DNA of 64,000 nt from an uncultured Bacteroidota bacterium (GTDB lineage Bacteria > Bacteroidota > Bacteroidia > Flavobacteriales > Flavobacteriaceae). The DNA is taken from NCBI GenBank assembly GCA_902598295.1, contig CACKBA010000003.1, positions 1 through 64,000 on the forward strand, in the 5' to 3' direction. Position numbers and translations under genes: made by a program. The notes under the pieces are model-generated. The model worked only from the letters and a program-made list of their open reading frames with translations. It was not told where the DNA came from and did not search any database. Below, in pieces: positions 9,773 to 18,050 of this stretch (position 1 is its first letter; every line of letters begins with the position of its first letter).

Positions 9773-11527
9773 ATGATAATAACAGAATACTTAACTCAAA
9801 AACTTCAGGAGTATGTTTCTGAAAAGTACTCAATTAGTGATTTTAATTTTGAAATCATTAAAACTAAGAAAGAATTTGATGGTTTTTATACAGTTGTTTT
9901 ATTTCCATTAATTCCAAGCCTTAAAAAGTCACCTAAGGAAATTTCCGATGAAATTGTTGAATTCATTAATACTGAAAAATTTATTATTAGTTCACATAAT
10001 GTAATTCAAGGTTTTCTGAATCTAAATTTTAAAAGTCAGTACTTAATTAATACACTCAAAAATATTAATCCATATCAAGAATGTAAGCCTAATAATGAAT
10101 TAAAAATTATTGAATTTTGCTCTCCAAATACAAATAAGCCCCTTCATCTTGGTCACATAAGAAATATTTTATTGGGAGATTCAGTTTCCAAAATACTTGA
10201 TTATTCGGGATATGAGATTCATAAAACACAAATAATAAATGACAGAGGAATTCATATTTGTAAATCAATGATTGCATGGATGAAATTTGGTAATAATGGA
10301 AATCCTACTAAAAATAAAACCAAGGGTGACCATTATGTTGGTGACTACTATGTGAAATTCAATCAAGAATATGAAAATCAAGTGACAGACCTTATTAAAA
10401 ATGGGAAAGATAAAAAGTACGCCGAGGAAAATGCCCAAATTCTTAAAGATTCACAAAACCTACTGATAAAATGGGAAAAAAAAGATAGTGAAGTGATTAA
10501 AGTTTGGAAAAAAATGAATTCATGGGTTATAGATGGTTTCAATGAAACTTTAGAAAAGTTAGATGTGGTATTTGACTCTGAATATTTCGAAAGTGAAACT
10601 TATTTAATAGGTAAGGAGATCGTTGAAAAAGGCTTAAAAAGTGGTCTTTTTTTTAAAAAACAAGATAATTCTGTTTGGGTCGACCTAACTGCTGAAGGTC
10701 TAGATGAAAAAATTCTAATCAGGTCTGATGGTACATCTGTTTACATGACACAGGATTTAGGCACAGCCTACTTGAGGTACCAAAATAATCCAAAATTGAG
10801 TGGAATGATTTATACTACTGGAAATGAGCAAGATTATCATTTTAAGGTTTTATTTAAAATTTTAGATAAGCTTAATTATAATTGGGCAAATAAACTTCAG
10901 CATTTGAGCTATGGTATGGTTGATTTACCATCAGGCAAAATGAAAAGTAGGGAAGGTTCAGTTGTTGATGCAGACGAGTTAATTTCATCAATGATTGATA
11001 AAGCTAAAGTTATTTCAGATGCCCTGGGTAAGATTAATGATTTGGCTGACTCAGAAAAAAAACAATTATATAAAACTATTGCATTAGGTGCGCTTAAATA
11101 TCATATACTCAAAGTTGATCCCAAAAAGAAAATATTATTTAATCCAGAGGAATCGATTGATTTTAATGGTAATACAGGTCCTTTCATTCAATATACTTAC
11201 GCAAGGATTAAATCAATTTTACAAAAAAATAATCTTTCTTCGAATGAATTTACTGAGTTGAAACTAGTCAAAAAAGAGAAAGAACTCATTATACTGTTGT
11301 GTGAGTTTAGAAACATCTTAAATAATTCCGTAAAAACATTAAATCCATCACTTATTGCAAATCATATTTATCAGTTAGTTAAATTGTATAATTCATACTA
11401 TCAAACCCATACTATATTGGGTGATAAAAAGATAAATTCATTCAGAGTTTTTCTATCTAAAAAAGTTGCAATGCAAATTGAAAAATCTATGGGGTTATTA
11501 GGGATCTCTGTTCCTGACAGGATGTAG
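9773..11527 (+). CDS. argS: Arginine--tRNA ligase
   Basis: Class I arginyl-tRNA synthetase of 584 residues. The N-terminal additional domain is followed by the HIGH-type signature (CSPNTNKPLHLGHIRNI, about residue 116). A KMSK-like loop reads GKMKSREGSVVDA (about 386), and the C-terminal anticodon-binding DALR domain ends LLGISVPDRM, a typical ArgRS terminus. It converges with the proteorhodopsin gene; no strong terminator follows on the plus strand. Confidence 0.96.
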   Translation: MIITEYLTQKLQEYVSEKYSISDFNFEIIKTKKEFDGFYTVVLFPLIPSLKKSPKEISDEIVEFINTEKFIISSHNVIQGFLNLNFKSQYLINTLKNINPYQECKPNNELKIIEFCSPNTNKPLHLGHIRNILLGDSVSKILDYSGYEIHKTQIINDRGIHICKSMIAWMKFGNNGNPTKNKTKGDHYVGDYYVKFNQEYENQVTDLIKNGKDKKYAEENAQILKDSQNLLIKWEKKDSEVIKVWKKMNSWVIDGFNETLEKLDVVFDSEYFESETYLIGKEIVEKGLKSGLFFKKQDNSVWVDLTAEGLDEKILIRSDGTSVYMTQDLGTAYLRYQNNPKLSGMIYTTGNEQDYHFKVLFKILDKLNYNWANKLQHLSYGMVDLPSGKMKSREGSVVDADELISSMIDKAKVISDALGKINDLADSEKKQLYKTIALGALKYHILKVDPKKKILFNPEESIDFNGNTGPFIQYTYARIKSILQKNNLSSNEFTELKLVKKEKELIILLCEFRNILNNSVKTLNPSLIANHIYQLVKLYNSYYQTHTILGDKKINSFRVFLSKKVAMQIEKSMGLLGISVPDRM

Positions 11528-11550
11528 TTAATTTGATTAGATATTTTTAA

Positions 11551-11628
11551 TTATCTAACCATTAAAATCCCCAAAAGCATAAGAGGATCAATTTTTTTCG
11601 CTTGTTCAATCACTTTAAATTTGCCCAT
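11551..11628 (-). CDS. Possible 25-residue small protein (unverified)
   Basis: A short minus-strand frame in the 173 bp between argS and proteorhodopsin runs from ATG 11628 to TAA 11551. The product begins MGKFKVIEQAKKIDP and ends in the hydrophobic stretch LMLLGILMV plus Arg. The upstream sequence is A-rich, as at flavobacterial starts. It lies just beyond the proteorhodopsin terminator, so expression would need read-through or its own promoter. A 25-codon frame can occur by chance; no family is recognised. Confidence 0.25.
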   Translation of the reverse strand: MGKFKVIEQAKKIDPLMLLGILMVR

Positions 11629-11646
11629 AATTTTTTAGTTTTTTAT

Positions 11647-11676
11647 AAAAAAAAACCACCTCATTTCTGAGGTGGT
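11647..11676 (-). terminator. Rho-independent terminator after proteorhodopsin
   Basis: On the minus strand a 9 bp stem (ACCACCTCA pairing with TGAGGTGGT, 4-base loop) is followed by eight T residues. It lies 24 bp beyond the proteorhodopsin stop. The GC-rich stem stands out against the local AT background. Confidence 0.9.
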
Positions 11677-11700
11677 CATTAACAAAGGTTAGTTGTTAAA

Positions 11701-12423
11701 TTATTTAGCTACTGCTAAGTTGTAAATTACAAGACCGAAACCAATCTTGTTAATAGCATCACCAATGTTGTATATTAGGTCCATTTGACCACTCAAACCT
11801 GAGAACAGACCTGAGTACCATCCTTCAGTACCTGCCATGTATCCAATTGGATAAATAGCCCAACCTACAAGAACGAACCACTTCAATGCTGTATACGCCT
11901 CTAGAACTGCTCCACCTGCTTTATTTGCAAGTTCAGCAGCGCTTCCGAGCCATAAAATATATACTATTCCGAAGTAAACAAGACCAGAAATAGTACCAAA
12001 AATAACTGCATCACCATGACCAGCTTCACCAACATACCCAGTTACAAGCATGATTGTTGATAAAGTGATTAGGTTCCACATTAAACTTTTTGGAGCACCA
12101 GCTTTTTGAAGAATTAAATAAAATTCAACACACATTAGAGGAACTGTTAAAATCCAGTCCACATATCTGAATGCAGTAACACCGTCACCACCCATTGATG
12201 CATATGCATCTCTCATGTATAAGTAGTGTACAGCAGCAATACCTGTAATCAAAGCAGATACAAGCATAGAATTTCTCCATTTTCCACCACCTGCGTCTAA
12301 AGATAGTAGGAAGAATACTGAAGCAGCAGCCATGGCCATGGCACCGATCCAGAATGTAAATTCAGTAGCGTTTGTGGGTACTATAACCTCACTCGCTAAA
12401 AACATATTAAATAAATTTTCCAT
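11701..12423 (-). CDS. Green-absorbing proteorhodopsin (light-driven proton pump)
   Basis: A seven-helix retinal protein of 240 residues that uses light to pump protons out of the cell. The helix-C motif RYVDWILTVPLMCVEF gives Asp89 (proton acceptor), Thr93 and Glu100 (donor), i.e. the DTE pattern of an outward H+ pump rather than the NDQ or NTQ patterns of Na+ or Cl- pumps. The spectral-tuning position (canonical 105) is Met97, which goes with green absorption. His66 is the acceptor's partner. Lys226 in GDAINKIGFG binds retinal and Asp222 is the counter-ion. The gene is monocistronic with its own terminator, divergent from blh. Confidence 0.97.
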   Translation of the reverse strand: MENLFNMFLASEVIVPTNATEFTFWIGAMAMAAASVFFLLSLDAGGGKWRNSMLVSALITGIAAVHYLYMRDAYASMGGDGVTAFRYVDWILTVPLMCVEFYLILQKAGAPKSLMWNLITLSTIMLVTGYVGEAGHGDAVIFGTISGLVYFGIVYILWLGSAAELANKAGGAVLEAYTALKWFVLVGWAIYPIGYMAGTEGWYSGLFSGLSGQMDLIYNIGDAINKIGFGLVIYNLAVAK

Positions 12424-12463
12424 AATAATTAATTATTTGTTTTAATGTCGCCCAAAATAGTAA

Positions 12464-12493
12464 AAAATATGCTAATAAGTAGAAATATGTCAA
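12464..12493 (-). promoter_or_regulatory. Candidate proteorhodopsin promoter
   Basis: On the minus strand TTGACA (12493-12488) and TATTTT (12469-12464) are spaced by 18 bp, about 40 bp upstream of the proteorhodopsin ATG. This is a sigma-70-like pair; the flavobacterial -7 consensus TAnnTTTG is only approximated (TATTTTG at 12459-12453). It is a prediction from sequence alone. Confidence 0.35.
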
Positions 12494-12517
12494 AAAAAAA
12501 CTGTTTTTTATGAACAT

Positions 12518-12546
12518 TTGACAGCAAAAACTAGTTCTTTTAGATA
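12518..12546 (+). promoter_or_regulatory. Candidate blh promoter
   Basis: TTGACA at 12518-12523 and TAGATA at 12541-12546 with 17 bp between, facing blh; an overlapping TAAATTTT follows. The leader to the TTG start at 12658 would be about 105 nt. The rest of the 12424-12657 intergenic region is A/T-rich with no clear hairpin or long repeat. Confidence 0.33.
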
Positions 12547-12657
12547 AATTTTTAAACAAAGGAACTTTCCTATATCATATTCATAATTAGGGTATTAGAT
12601 GTAAAATATCAAGATTTTTATATTTTAATTAACTTTATTGTTAGCAATTATTTAAAC

Positions 12658-13563
12658 TTGACTAAAAATAACTACTCAGACAATCTATCATTTAAGTTAA
12701 CAATGATTTTGAGTTTATTCTCTGTATTTGTAAGCAATCATCTAAATTCTGAATACTTTTATTTTGCTTGTTATGGTCTAATCCTAACTTTTGGTATTGT
12801 TCATGGGGCGAACGATATTTTAATTCTTTTAAAGGGCAAAAAAAAGACCAATGAAATTATCCTAAAAAGTACCATAAAATATCTCTTTATTGTTATTTTA
12901 ATATCTATTATTTTTTTTAATTTTTCTGAGCTCTCGCTGCTTTTTTTTATTTTATTTAGCGCATACCACTTTGGTGAACAACAGTGGACAATATTTGGAA
13001 GTAATCAATCCAAATCAATTTCACTATTTTACTTTTTCTTTGGACTTCTTATTTTTTCCACGCTATTTTTATTTAATCAAAACGATGTTTCAAATATTAT
13101 TTTTGAAATAACTAAAATCGATATTTCAGAAAATATTTATTCTGCAGGATTTATTTTTTCTTTTTTATGTACTTTACTTCTTATAATTTTAAATTACCAG
13201 ATTTTAAAAAAACAGTTGCTGCATCAGTTAGCTTTACTAGTTGTTATGTTGCTGGTATTTTTTACTTATGAATTACTACCAGCTTTTGCTATTTATTTTG
13301 TTTTTTTCCATAGTATACCATCTATAATCGAACAATCGGACTATCTATTTGGTGATTCTATTCAATCGGAAAATTTTAAAAAATTTTTATTAAAAGGAGC
13401 CACGTACTGGTTACTAGCAATAGTTTTTTTGGTTATTATGTATTTGATTTTAAAGAATAACGTTGATTTTAGCCTGGCAATATTTTTCTCATTTCTAGCA
13501 GCAATTACTTTTCCCCATGTTTTGGTTATTTATAAAATGAAAAGTGAAATTCATAGTAAATAA
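12658..13563 (+). CDS. blh: Brp/Blh-type beta-carotene 15,15'-dioxygenase
   Basis: Integral-membrane iron enzyme that cleaves beta-carotene to retinal, the chromophore for the adjacent proteorhodopsin. The 301-residue protein is almost entirely hydrophobic helices. Conserved metal-site motifs are FGIVHGANDIL (His49), SAYHFGEQQW (His104) and FFHSIPS (His218); TFPHVLV contributes His287. The HSxxH motif I expect in the family reads HSIPS here. The start is TTG at 12658; an internal ATG at residue 16 is possible. It is divergent from proteorhodopsin and only 18 bp before ffh. Carotenoid synthesis genes are not in the window. Confidence 0.88.
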   Translation: MTKNNYSDNLSFKLTMILSLFSVFVSNHLNSEYFYFACYGLILTFGIVHGANDILILLKGKKKTNEIILKSTIKYLFIVILISIIFFNFSELSLLFFILFSAYHFGEQQWTIFGSNQSKSISLFYFFFGLLIFSTLFLFNQNDVSNIIFEITKIDISENIYSAGFIFSFLCTLLLIILNYQILKKQLLHQLALLVVMLLVFFTYELLPAFAIYFVFFHSIPSIIEQSDYLFGDSIQSENFKKFLLKGATYWLLAIVFLVIMYLILKNNVDFSLAIFFSFLAAITFPHVLVIYKMKSEIHSK

Positions 13564-13566
13564 TAC

Positions 13567-13574
13567 TAAATTTG
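13567..13574 (+). promoter_or_regulatory. Candidate -7 box for ffh
   Basis: TAAATTTG matches the Bacteroidota -7 consensus TAnnTTTG and lies in the 18 bp between blh and ffh, 7 bp before the ffh ATG. No clear -33 TTG is found at the expected distance. It could let ffh be transcribed independently of blh. Confidence 0.3.
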
Positions 13575-13581
13575 AAATCAT

Positions 13582-14910
13582 ATGTTTAATAATCTAACAG
13601 AAAAACTAAATAAAGCATTTCATACTTTAAAAGGTCATGGGAAGATAACCGAAATAAATGTTGCTGAAACTTTGAAAGAGGTAAGAAGAGCTCTTTTAGA
13701 TGCGGATGTTAGTTACAAAATTGCAAAGGATTTTACAAACTCTGTCAAAGAAAAAGCAATAGGTAGAAATGTATTGACAGACCTTCGACCCGGTCAACTT
13801 ATGGTTAAAATAGTCAAAGATGAACTAACTGAGCTAATGGGGAGTGAAAATGTTGGCATCAATCTTTCAGATAATCCTTCAATAATTCTTTTAGCAGGGC
13901 TGCAAGGTTCTGGTAAAACTACTTTTGCAGGAAAATTAGCAAATTATTTAAAAAAGAAAAAGGCAAAAAACCCTCTGTTGGTTGCATGCGATGTTTATCG
14001 CCCTGCTGCCATTGAACAATTAAAAGTCTTGGGTAGCAATATTGGTATTGAGGTTTACTCCGAAGAGGGAAATAATGATCCAATTGGTATAGCAAAAAAA
14101 TCTCTCGATTACGCCAAAGAAAAAAAGAATAATATTATAATTATCGATACTGCTGGTAGATTGGCTGTCGATGAAAAATTGATGGTTGAAATTAGTAATA
14201 TAAATGAATCAGTAAATCCTTCAGAAATTCTATTTGTTGTTGATTCAATGACAGGTCAAGATGCCGTAAATACTGCCAAAGCCTTTCATGATGTCTTAAA
14301 CTTTGACGGAGTAGTTTTAACAAAATTAGATGGTGATACCAGGGGAGGAGCAGCACTCACAATTAAATCAGTGGTTAGCAAGCCAATAAAATTTGTTGGA
14401 ATTGGTGAAAAACTTGACGCCCTTGATATTTTTTATCCCGAGAGAATGGCTGATCGAATTCTTGGTATGGGTGATGTTGTTTCATTAGTTGAAAAAGCTC
14501 AAGAAGTTTATGATGAGAAAAAAGCTAGAGAACTAAGTAAAAAAATTGCTAAGAACAAATTTGGATTTGATGATTTTCTCAACCAAATAAATCAAATAAA
14601 AAAAATGGGAAATCTAAAAGATACTATGAATATGATCCCGGGAATGAGTCAGATGAAAAATGTTGACATTGATAATGATTCATTTAAATATATAGAAGCA
14701 ATGATACATTCAATGACACCTAATGAAAGATCTAATCCAAAAATTATAGATCATAGCAGAAAAAAACGAATTGCAAAAGGTGCTGGTAGAGATATTTCAG
14801 AGTTGAATGCCTTGTTAAAACAATTTGAGCAAATGTCAAAGATGATGAAAATGGTTCAGTCAGGTGGGGCCTCAAAACTTATGAATATGATGCAAAATTT
14901 CAAACAATAA
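13582..14910 (+). CDS. ffh: Signal recognition particle protein (SRP54 homologue)
   Basis: GTPase that binds signal sequences of nascent membrane proteins and delivers ribosomes to FtsY and SecY. The 442 residues contain an N-terminal helical bundle (MFNNLTEKLNKAFHTLKGHG), the G domain with P-loop GLQGSGKTTF (about 108), DVYRPAA, DTAGRL and TKLDGDTRGGAAL. The Met-rich M domain (about 325-442) holds the RNA-binding SKKRIAKGAG-like segment (RKKRIAKGAGRD). It starts 18 bp after blh; folD follows after 1 bp. Confidence 0.97.
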   Translation: MFNNLTEKLNKAFHTLKGHGKITEINVAETLKEVRRALLDADVSYKIAKDFTNSVKEKAIGRNVLTDLRPGQLMVKIVKDELTELMGSENVGINLSDNPSIILLAGLQGSGKTTFAGKLANYLKKKKAKNPLLVACDVYRPAAIEQLKVLGSNIGIEVYSEEGNNDPIGIAKKSLDYAKEKKNNIIIIDTAGRLAVDEKLMVEISNINESVNPSEILFVVDSMTGQDAVNTAKAFHDVLNFDGVVLTKLDGDTRGGAALTIKSVVSKPIKFVGIGEKLDALDIFYPERMADRILGMGDVVSLVEKAQEVYDEKKARELSKKIAKNKFGFDDFLNQINQIKKMGNLKDTMNMIPGMSQMKNVDIDNDSFKYIEAMIHSMTPNERSNPKIIDHSRKKRIAKGAGRDISELNALLKQFEQMSKMMKMVQSGGASKLMNMMQNFKQ

Positions 14911-14911
14911 T

Positions 14912-15787
14912 ATGATAATTCTTGATGGAAAAAAGACCAGTAATGACATTAAGAGTGAGATTGCTGAAGAAGTCAAAGAAATTAAAGAAGCTGGTAATCG
15001 CCCACCTCATCTAGCTGCTGTTATAGTTGGTAGTGATGGTGCAAGTTTGACATACGTAGGAAGTAAAGTGAAAGCATGTGAAAAGGTTGGTTACAAGTCA
15101 ACACTCATAAAATTACCAGACGAAACAACCGAATATGAACTTTTAAATCAAGTTGAAGAATTAAATAAAAATGATTCTATTGATGGGTATATTGTACAGT
15201 TACCTCTACCTAGTCACATTAATACTCAAACTATATTAATGGCTGTAGATCCAAATAAAGATGTTGATGGTTTCCATCCTACAAATTTTGGTAAAATGTC
15301 TTTAAATTTGCCAACCTTTATTTCTGCAACCCCCTCTGGAATTATAGAACTTTTAAAAAGGTATAAAGTACAGACTGAAGGAAAAAATACTGTAGTTATA
15401 GGGAGATCTGATATTGTTGGTAAACCAATCAGCATATTGATGGGGCTTAAAACAAACCCAGGAAATTCAACTGTAACCTTAGCTCACAGTAGAACCTCCA
15501 AGATTAAAAATTTAACTCTGGAAGCTGATATTATTATTTCTGCCCTGGGTATACCAAACTTTTTAAAAGAGGATATGGTAAAGGATGGAGTTGTTGTTGT
15601 TGATGTTGGTATAACAAGAGTTCCAGATAATTCTGAAAAGGGTTATAAAATCGTTGGTGATGTGGACTATGAAAATGTTTCCAAAAAATGTAGTTATATA
15701 ACCCCCGTTCCTGGTGGTGTAGGTCCAATGACAATTGCCATGTTACTTAAAAACAACTTAAAAGCCTATAAAAACAAGTATTGTTGA
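14912..15787 (+). CDS. folD: Bifunctional methylenetetrahydrofolate dehydrogenase/cyclohydrolase
   Basis: Interconverts 5,10-methylene-THF and 10-formyl-THF for purine and formyl-Met supply. The 291-residue protein shows AVIVGSDGASLTYVGSKVKA (~35-54, catalytic Lys in YVxxKxK-like context), IVQLPLPSHI, DPNKDVDGFHPTNFGKM, the Rossmann VIGRSDIVGKP segment (~160) and TPVPGGVGPMTIAML at the end. One base separates it from ffh. It converges with the VOC gene on the minus strand. Confidence 0.96.
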   Translation: MIILDGKKTSNDIKSEIAEEVKEIKEAGNRPPHLAAVIVGSDGASLTYVGSKVKACEKVGYKSTLIKLPDETTEYELLNQVEELNKNDSIDGYIVQLPLPSHINTQTILMAVDPNKDVDGFHPTNFGKMSLNLPTFISATPSGIIELLKRYKVQTEGKNTVVIGRSDIVGKPISILMGLKTNPGNSTVTLAHSRTSKIKNLTLEADIIISALGIPNFLKEDMVKDGVVVVDVGITRVPDNSEKGYKIVGDVDYENVSKKCSYITPVPGGVGPMTIAMLLKNNLKAYKNKYC

Positions 15788-15798
15788 GGTTTTTTAAT

Positions 15799-16221
15799 CT
15801 ATTTAGAAAAAATTTGATTAAAATCTTTGAAAGATTTGAATTCCAAAGCATTCCCTGAGGGGTCCTTAAAAAACATTGTTGCTTGTTCACCAGGTTTACC
15901 CTCAAATCTTATGTATGGTTCAATTATAAAATTTATATTTTTTTTTCTTATTTGTTTAGAAAACTTTTGAAATGTTTCCCATTCCAAAACTACTCCAAAG
16001 TGTGGTATGGGTACATCCTTCCCATCAACAGAGTTTATATGCATATCATCTTCATTAATTTCTTTAAAGTGAATTACAAGTTGGTGCCCAAAAAAATCAA
16101 AATCCACCCAATGTTCACTACTTCTACCTTCTTTACAACCAAGTATATCTCTGTAAAACTCTCTACTTTTTTCGAGATTACTAACAGGTATTGCCAAATG
16201 AAAAGGAGTTAATTTATTCAC
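15799..16221 (-). CDS. VOC (glyoxalase/dioxygenase-fold) family protein
   Basis: A 140-residue protein with two beta-alpha-beta-beta-beta modules. HLAIPVSNLEKSREFYRDIL is the first; HQLVIHF, PHFGVVLEW and DPSGNALEFKSF give candidate metal ligands His, His and Glu. Members include glyoxalases, extradiol dioxygenases and resistance proteins; the substrate cannot be told from sequence. The start is GTG at 16221. It is divergent from queE with 44 bp between. Confidence 0.85.
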   Translation of the reverse strand: MNKLTPFHLAIPVSNLEKSREFYRDILGCKEGRSSEHWVDFDFFGHQLVIHFKEINEDDMHINSVDGKDVPIPHFGVVLEWETFQKFSKQIRKKNINFIIEPYIRFEGKPGEQATMFFKDPSGNALEFKSFKDFNQIFSK

Positions 16222-16265
16222 GAAAATAAAATTACTAATAATATTTCTTTAACTTAATTGTTTAG

Positions 16266-16874
16266 ATGGAAATTGATAAAAATAATCTTCCAGTCATGGA
16301 AATGTTTTACTCATTACAAGGAGAAGGTTACCATTCAGGTTCAGCTGCATTTTTTATAAGAATTGGGGGTTGTGATGTTGCATGTCATTGGTGTGACGTC
16401 AAAGAGAGTTGGGATCATGGTAATCACAACATACTTAAAGTTTCTAAAATCATCCAAAATATCGATAAAAAAACAAAAATTGTCGTTGTATCTGGTGGTG
16501 AACCCTTAATGTGGGATATGACGGAAATAACAAAAAAATTAAAAGAAAAAAAATTTAAAAGACACCTAGAAACATCAGGTGCTTATGATATTTCGGGAGA
16601 TTGGGACTGGATCTGTTTATCACCTAAAAAACAACAACTCCCAAAAAAAAACTTATATCAAATCGCTGATGAACTAAAGATTATAATCTATAACAATCAC
16701 GATTTAGATTTTGCAGTAGAGGAGTCAAAAAAGGTAAGTGATAATTGTAAATTATTTTTACAACCAGAGTGGGGAAAATTTGATAAAATAAATGCTAAAG
16801 TAGTTGATTTTATAAAGACAAACCCAAGGTGGAGATTATCAATGCAAACTCACAAATTCTTAGGGATAGATTAA
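16266..16874 (+). CDS. queE: 7-carboxy-7-deazaguanine synthase
   Basis: Radical SAM enzyme making 7-carboxy-7-deazaguanine for the queuosine or 7-deazapurine pathway. The 202-residue protein has MEMFYSLQGEGYHSGSAAFF at the start, the [4Fe-4S] motif CxxxCxxC (CDVACHWC, ~38-45) and VVSGGEPLMWDM, a SAM-binding GGE motif. The small size and the W at the SWDHG motif are usual for the flavobacterial form. Its last 15 bp overlap tail-to-tail with the DUF1343 gene. The other queuosine genes are not in the window. Confidence 0.9.
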   Translation: MEIDKNNLPVMEMFYSLQGEGYHSGSAAFFIRIGGCDVACHWCDVKESWDHGNHNILKVSKIIQNIDKKTKIVVVSGGEPLMWDMTEITKKLKEKKFKRHLETSGAYDISGDWDWICLSPKKQQLPKKNLYQIADELKIIIYNNHDLDFAVEESKKVSDNCKLFLQPEWGKFDKINAKVVDFIKTNPRWRLSMQTHKFLGID

Positions 16875-18050
16875 GTATTTTTTTCTGATTTTTTTAAAAC
16901 TTTCTAAACCCATTTCCCATGATTCCCTTATATCAACTGGGTTTAAACCCATTTTTATTTGTTTTTCCAATTCAAAATTACCAGCAATTTCATGAAAACT
17001 ATTACCAAAAAAGTTTTCTTTATCATTTGATTTATTATAAGAGTTTATAAGCCAATCAAGTCTAATTCTACTTAGGTATTCTGTGTTTGAAAGATTTTGC
17101 CCATAACATAAAATACCATTATGTTTTGGGTATTTTGCTCCAATCATAGGTACAGGTTTAAAACTGAAATTTTTATCTCTCCAATCCGGATGACCAATAA
17201 TTTGAAATTGAAGATTAGTTCCTCTTCCAATGCTTACAGGTGTTTGTTCAAAAAAACATAGTGATGGGTAGAGATTTATTGATTTTTCATTGGGAAGGTT
17301 TGGTGAAGGTTTTTCTTTGAGTCTATATTTTTTTCTTCTATCATATCCGATCATCTCAATAACTTCGAGATCACAAACTGCTTTATTTTTAAGCCATTTT
17401 TCGCCATTTATCATTAGAGCATATTCGCCAATTGTCATTCCATAGACAATTGGGACATTGTGCATCCCACGAAAACTTTTTGCATTGTTTTCCAATACCG
17501 GACCATCAACATAGTGGCCATTTGGATTTGGTCTGTCAAAAACAATGACTTTAATTCCGTTTTCAGCGGATGCTTCCATTATGTAATGAAGTGTTGATAA
17601 ATATGTATAGAAACGAGTACCAACATCTTGAATATCAAAAATTATTATGTCTAGTTTTGAAATATTCTTTTTTGAGGGTTTTCTTGAGTTTCCATAAAGA
17701 GATATAATGGGAATTTTAGTTTTTACATCAACTGAATTGTCAATTTTTTCACCATTATCAACATCTCCTCTAAAACCATGTTCTGGCGCAAAAATTTTTT
17801 CAATGTTAATTCCTCTATTAATTAATGAATCAACTAGATGAATTGGTTTATTTATATAAAACTTCGAGGTATGATTCGTAACCAATCCAATTTTTTTATC
17901 CTTCAAAAATTTGATGTATTGGTCCGTTCTCTCAATACCATAGACTAATTTATTTTGACCGTTTAAATTATGGGTGAGCAATAAAAAAAAAGTAATTTTG
18001 AAAAGAAAATTAAAAAAGGCAAGGTTTGAATTTCGAAAGATTTGTTGCAT
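16860..18050 (-). CDS. DUF1343 / NamZ-like exo-beta-N-acetylmuramidase, exported
   Basis: A 396-residue protein when read from ATG 18050. It has a hydrophobic N-terminal signal segment (FKITFFLLLTHNLNG) and DUF1343 motifs IGLVTNHTS, FAPEHGFRGDVDNGEKI, QDVGTRFYTYLSTLHY, FDRPNPNGHYVDGP and VPIVYGMTIGEYA. Characterised NamZ members release terminal MurNAc from peptidoglycan fragments, so a cell-wall recycling or scavenging role is inferred. A longer reading from ATG 18095 (411 residues) is possible but extends further into the divergent permease gene. Even the short form overlaps that gene by 25 bp. Confidence 0.85.
   Translation of the reverse strand: MQQIFRNSNLAFFNFLFKITFFLLLTHNLNGQNKLVYGIERTDQYIKFLKDKKIGLVTNHTSKFYINKPIHLVDSLINRGINIEKIFAPEHGFRGDVDNGEKIDNSVDVKTKIPIISLYGNSRKPSKKNISKLDIIIFDIQDVGTRFYTYLSTLHYIMEASAENGIKVIVFDRPNPNGHYVDGPVLENNAKSFRGMHNVPIVYGMTIGEYALMINGEKWLKNKAVCDLEVIEMIGYDRRKKYRLKEKPSPNLPNEKSINLYPSLCFFEQTPVSIGRGTNLQFQIIGHPDWRDKNFSFKPVPMIGAKYPKHNGILCYGQNLSNTEYLSRIRLDWLINSYNKSNDKENFFGNSFHEIAGNFELEKQIKMGLNPVDIRESWEMGLESFKKIRKKYLIYP

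Noticed and set aside
11537..11558. Small hairpin TTAGATA/TATCTAA after argS
   Set aside because: It is seven A/T-rich pairs with no T run after it, too weak to call a terminator.
12424..12657. Possible small RNA or riboswitch in the proteorhodopsin-blh intergenic region
   Set aside because: I see no stable stem or known aptamer pattern; only promoter-like elements can be supported.
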